Positions 59,496-64,000 of a stretch of 64,000 bases of DNA are shown one piece after another; the stretch's first letter is position 1; each line of letters starts with the position of its first letter. Source of the DNA: Anoplolepis gracilipes. Its lineage: Eukaryota; Arthropoda; Insecta; Hymenoptera; Formicidae. Made by a program: the position numbers and the translations under genes. The stretch spans positions 4,083,501 through 4,147,500 of the forward strand of contig NC_132978.1 in the NCBI RefSeq assembly GCF_047496725.1. The letters run 5' to 3'. The notes beneath the pieces were generated by a model. That model had not been told where the DNA came from. It did not search any database and saw only the letters and a list, made by a program, of their open reading frames with translations.

Positions 59496-59725
59496 TTAAT
59501 CCTTAAATTCCACACTGGTGCAAATTCGTATGAAATTTTTCAATATAGACTCTTCTTAAATACATTTTTAAAATAAAATATTATTTTTAATTCAATATTA
59601 ATATCGCTAATCAATTCGGAAACTGTTACCCTAAAAATACATATTATCTTTCAAAAACTGTCTATTTCAATCGAAATTATGTTGTTTTGAAAATATAAAA
59701 TCCTAATTCGCAGTGTGGAATTTAA
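59496..59725. mobile_element. MITE related to the 52,687 piggyBac-like element
   Basis: The left end TTAATCCTTAAATTCCACACTG and the right end CAGTGTGGAATTTAAAGG are inverted copies with one indel. Compared with TTAACCCTTATTCCATACTG at 52,683, the ends are clearly related. The right TTAA flank is not preserved at the expected place, so this copy is older or slightly damaged. Confidence 0.7.
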
Positions 59726-59912
59726 AGGTGCGCGAACGAAATGTGGAATGTATTGGTTAACATTCTATTTCTAATATTTACTTTCAATTTCAATAAATGT
59801 ATACATATATATTATATATATATTTTTTTCGTAGAAAGTTTCAAGTAATCAATTGAAATAATAATTTTTTTCTCGTACAAACTGTAAAATTTTTTTTAAT
59901 ACTATTTTTAAT

Positions 59913-60136
59913 ATTAATAAGGAAGATAGTAAATAATCGACTCAAACTGGCAAATATGCTTATTTGATTTTATTCGATGTTCGATATATAGACAATGTTT
60001 CAATCTTTCCGTTATAGACTTCATAAGGATCTAAACCTAAGGGCGAAACGTCGTCTGTATATCATCGAACATCGAATAAAATCAAATAAGCGTATTTGTC
60101 AGTTTGGGTCGATTATTTACTATCTTCCTTATTAAT
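59913..60136. mobile_element. Inverted Penelope-type terminal repeats around hammerhead-like loop
   Basis: The arms 59,913-59,993 and 60,053-60,136 are nearly perfect inverted copies over about 80 bases (aaggaagatagtaaataatc..., ttgattttattcgatgttcga). The roughly 60-base spacer contains CTTCATAAGGATCTAAACCT and GGGCGAAACGTC, the order of a degenerate hammerhead with GAAAC core. Penelope-like elements are known to have terminal repeats in inverted orientation and hammerhead motifs. No coding part is present. Confidence 0.65.
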
Positions 60137-60139
60137 TTT

Positions 60140-62129
60140 TATCACTGGCGATTCAAATTATCATCAATTTTTAATGTTATTTTCAATACTATTTTCACAA
60201 ATTTATACTCATTGTAATTATCTCTTTTACGATATAAATGTATTAGATGAATTTTTATTCATTTTATGATTCTTTTAAAATAATACGTATTTATTTTTAA
60301 TACATCTTTTTCTGTTTCTAATTATATATTTTCTTCATCACGTAACGTTTGGAATAATATCTCAATGCAAGGTCTACAACTTTAAACATTATTTTCCAGA
60401 TAAAAATCTTTTATAACTCTTTTCAAATTATTATTTCAGTTAACACTTTTATTTACCGTGTTGCGAAGATTTTTTTTACATAGTTATGTATCCTATTATC
60501 TTCACGGAAAATAAAGCTTACTTGAACGAAACGCATATATAATAAACTATTATAAATAATTATTTTCTCGTTACTTTCGCATATTTCTTAACAACAGTTT
60601 CTTTTTCAGGAGAAAAGAATTTATAATTAGAGAATGTTTTTAGTCGAGGAAGTATCTCGGAATTTCGCCGCAGAGAGACGGGAAGGAAAAACGAGGGCAT
60701 ACAGAGACGATGGATCAGCGCGATCGCGAGACGCGCGCTTCCACTTGCGTTCGCCACACTTCGCTGCAGCGCCGACCAACCTAAGAAAGTAGTCTTACGC
60801 AATAAGACTAAGGTGGAGCGCGGGATAGTGTGGGTTATTGCCGTTTGCAGAGCACAGAACTGCCCATCATTTCCGTGTTCTGTTAGCCGCTCTCGGTCGT
60901 GAGCGCATAGTTTCGTACGTGAATATCGCTACATTGGGCACACACCGTGTATTCTAGACGCTTTCATTGTGCACTCTCACGATGATCGGAATGTGTCCAT
61001 TAATTCGCCGTTATATCATACTAATTTGATGAATGGCGAGGAATAGGGTCGATCGATTAATCGCTCGCATGTCGAAATTGAACGATAATGCTTTGCGTAA
61101 AATGACATGTCGATGGATAAACAAATTCATTAAATACGATTTTGATTAGGATTATAAATAAAGTATGTAAACCTGTATTTTAAATAAAAATCTTCACATT
61201 CTAACGATTTCTAAAGCTGTGTCATGTAATTTTAATTTTTTTATAATAATTTATTTATAATAGCAGCAAAAAAATATAAATTATTAAAAATTGTTAAAAC
61301 AATTATGAAATATACGTACAAATGTTATTTTATGCATTCTAAATAATTCATAAAGGGTGTTATGTAATGTTATGTGTTGTGTATTCTATTTTTTTATAAT
61401 TAATTCATAATAATGATACAAAATATAAATTACCAAAGCTTGCTAAAACATTTATAAAATATGAAAATATCCAAATGTTATTTATATTATTACACACAAA
61501 TGCATTCTAAATAATTTATATTAATTGATACGATAGAAAACAGTATTAAAAAAACACTTTTAAAATTATACTTTAATAATAAATTTTTAAAAAGAGGCAT
61601 TTTAATCTGCACAAAGTATTTTACAGTTTCAATTAATAGTCTTTATAACTGAATAATAAAGACATTTATTATTATTGATTAGCGTCGCTTATTATTATCT
61701 GAACAGTGTCAAGAACCATTAAAAATCATTAAGGATAATACACGATATTACGAGTGTGATTAAAGAAATTTCATTTCCATAGTTCTCTTAAAGATGCTAA
61801 AAATATATTGATTTCATTATACGCCGCGTACAATGCCTATGAGATTAAGCCAGTAGAAGTCCACATATGTTTCCTCTTTCTGCTCTATTTCATTTTACAC
61901 GCAAAATTGGTGCATAAATTCAAACGATCTTTTCAGAAAGGTTGAAAATTAAAAGTTTACCTGTTATCACTTCATTCGTTTTTTTTATCGTTTTCGCAGC
62001 GAGCATAATTGACCTATGCGTTGATTGAATCTGTAGTTATATGCAAATCTATATCATCATTTAAAACAAATCGTGTTATTAAAATTCGCCAGAAACTGTT
62101 CGGAAGCATTGATAAGTTAATCATTTACT

Positions 62130-62178
<49 letters not shown>

Positions 62179-64000
62179 ATCGGTGTTTTTAAAATTGAAA
62201 CAGACGAGACAGCAAAACAATTCGATTCAATAACGTTTAAATCTTCAACGTTGAACTGCTTTTATAATTGTCGACGATATGACAGATCCCATCAAGTTAT
62301 ATTTTTTAAGCTACGCGAAATAAAATAACTGTATAAGCGTGAATATATGTATAAACACTATGATCCGACTTGTTTTGCACAAAGAAAAAGGAAACTAGCG
62401 TAGAAAACATAGAAGAAGAAGAACAGGTCTTTCATAGAAGCGTTGATCAAGTTATAATTTTCGAATTCAGTAGTCATGCATATTTATATACATACATTTA
62501 CATACAGTTGCATTAAATACTTCATTATGGGATTTTTTTGTAGATGTGTATTTTATTTTGAATTTAAACGTTTCTTCCAGGACAATCGATGACGATTTGT
62601 ATCTGATCCGACAATCGTTATTTCTTGGCTCAGTAGTTGTTCAATATCTTTAGCGTCGAGATTAAGCTCATAGTTAATCCTTTCATACGAGCTGCAAGTT
62701 TAACCTTTTACAAGGGTAAATGTATCATGCTGAATAAGAAGAGGAAGATACTTAGAATGTGTTTCTGAAAATTTTCCTAATCGATAGATATTTTTGTCAC
62801 AAAAATGGAATGGAAAATAAGGATTGCAAGAATAAAAATGCGGTATATTTTTGTTTCAAATTTTATAAGACTCAATTATGTATGTCAATTTTATTTTACA
62901 TTGATTTTGTTTTTACAACGATAATAGCCGCAAGAATTTTGTAATCTTGTTTTTATCGAAAGTCAATAGATCTTTCGTAACATTTTAATCTATAAGGTTA
63001 GAGAAAAGTTGTCTGATAATTGAAAAAATAATTCTATTTATAGCTGCTGTTTTAGCATACATATCAAATAGATATAACGTATTTTGTGATCAGTATTGCA
63101 TCAGTAACTTTTCCATCGTAGACCTCGAACAAAAAGTTTCTACTCGATCGACGGGAATAATATATCAAAATTTGCAGCTCCGGTTACGTCAGCTTATCAT
63201 TACGCATTATTTAGTATATCATTATCTTAATAATCAATAATAATTTTTAAAATAATAAACCTTTTATTTATCTTATATTTAAAAAATATCTTTTAAATAT
63301 ATTATCTTATAATTAGAATAAAAATATAATATTATTAAAATATATTAAAAAATGTAACTCACAGAAAGAGAAAGTACATTAAGTTATATATTATTGCATA
63401 AAGATCGTATCTTTTAAAATTTGTTATTATTTGTATTCTTAACGCATCCGTATTAGTTGTACATTTCATGGTTCGTCAATATCGTTTGAATTAACAATGA
63501 TATAAGCCTTTTTTAATAGATTCTAAAAGTTTCAACAGACTTTTATATTTTTATACTTGATTTTGTGTACAATCTCAAGATCAAAATCTTTGATTGTTTA
63601 AGAATCTGAAAAGTCTCTGTATCCGAAGCTATTCATGCTATTTTCTAAAGTTAAAATAGTTCCACTCGAATAAGTAAGTTGATATCTAAAAATCTAATCG
63701 AACTAGTTTCTTTTAGAATATGGAAACATATTCTCAGCTATTTGCTAAAGTTAAAGCGTTCCATTCAATTCAAGCGACTACAAAAATGTAACAATCTTCG
63801 ATCCAGCTGTGTTTGATCGCGCATACCACTTTCGTAAGATTACTTCTAAGGATGTATTATTGATTGATTATTTATTGAAAATATATGTATATATATTATA
63901 TATTAAAATAATAACAAAAAAATAATTTAATTTAAATTGTTTTTTTTTCAGTATCTGCTCACCTGGGCATAATTCTAAAACCAATTAAAAATTGTTTACA
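60140..64000. other. Distal intergenic DNA
   Basis: AT-rich, with a CpG-richer block at about 60,640-61,080 that has only short frames (60,560-60,802 on the minus strand) without recognisable features. An AC microsatellite lies at 62,131-62,176. No gene supported up to the window end. Confidence 0.5.
62131..62176. repeat. (AC)n microsatellite
   Basis: Perfect AC run of about 46 bases. Confidence 0.95.

Noticed and set aside
1..64000. tRNA, rRNA and CRISPR arrays
   Set aside because: No GGTTCRANNC-type tRNA box B with acceptor pairing, no rRNA-like blocks and no regularly spaced repeats with unique spacers were seen by eye.

Overview
The window looks like nuclear DNA of an insect, most likely a hymenopteran and plausibly an ant. 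It is strongly AT-rich with scattered CpG-rich islands. It has spliced genes with GT..AG introns, TATA boxes and TCAGT-type initiators, many microsatellites, and a mixed load of Penelope-like, CACTA-like, piggyBac-like and foldback elements. No rRNA, tRNA, CRISPR array or bacterial operon was seen. The ant or hymenopteran call is inferred from the cuticular-protein type and the general look, not from a diagnostic marker.

Left part (about 1-28,600). This is a repeat-rich, segmentally duplicated region. A small family of fast-evolving secreted-peptide genes sits in it. Gene A (3568-4035) has a strong duplicate A' (20213-20503). A related gene B is decayed at about 9,374-10,150, and its copy B' (22945 onward) is partly intact. 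Their 5' exons share a 7-codon first exon (MINIKY-/MPNIKY-) and a second exon carrying the hydrophobic core of a signal peptide. Around them are three copies of a foldback element, a decayed CACTA-like transposase with a recognisable right terminus, two Penelope-like element 3' coding remnants, several 3' ends with hammerhead-like folds, several short inverted-repeat elements, and a SAP-like coiled-coil ORF fossil. A minus-strand coding-like segment with one in-frame stop lies at 1488-1717.

Middle and right part (about 30,300-53,400). Three minus-strand genes encode secreted, low-complexity Ala/Gly/Pro-rich structural proteins. They carry repeats of the AGPxxGPA type and share a C-terminal GPSGxI..GxG motif: CP1 (30354-31537, 155 aa), CP2 (39297-40778, 236 aa) and CP3 (49680-53336, 277 aa). 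I reassembled each from exons. All have signal peptides and upstream TATA boxes. Every phase-1 intron splits a glycine codon as G|GN. They fit hydrophobic insect cuticular proteins of the apidermin or low-complexity kind and probably form a co-regulated exoskeleton gene cluster made by duplication.

Remaining DNA (32,000-39,000 between CP1 and CP2; 41,000-48,400; 53,500-64,000) is intergenic. It holds CpG-rich blocks, microsatellites, two related piggyBac-like MITEs (one inside CP3 intron 1), a large inverted-repeat Penelope terminus near 60,000 and one possible unrecognised spliced transcription unit at 34.2-35.3 kb. I found no other convincing protein-coding gene there. All exon structures are read by eye from splice consensus and frame continuity, with no transcript evidence.
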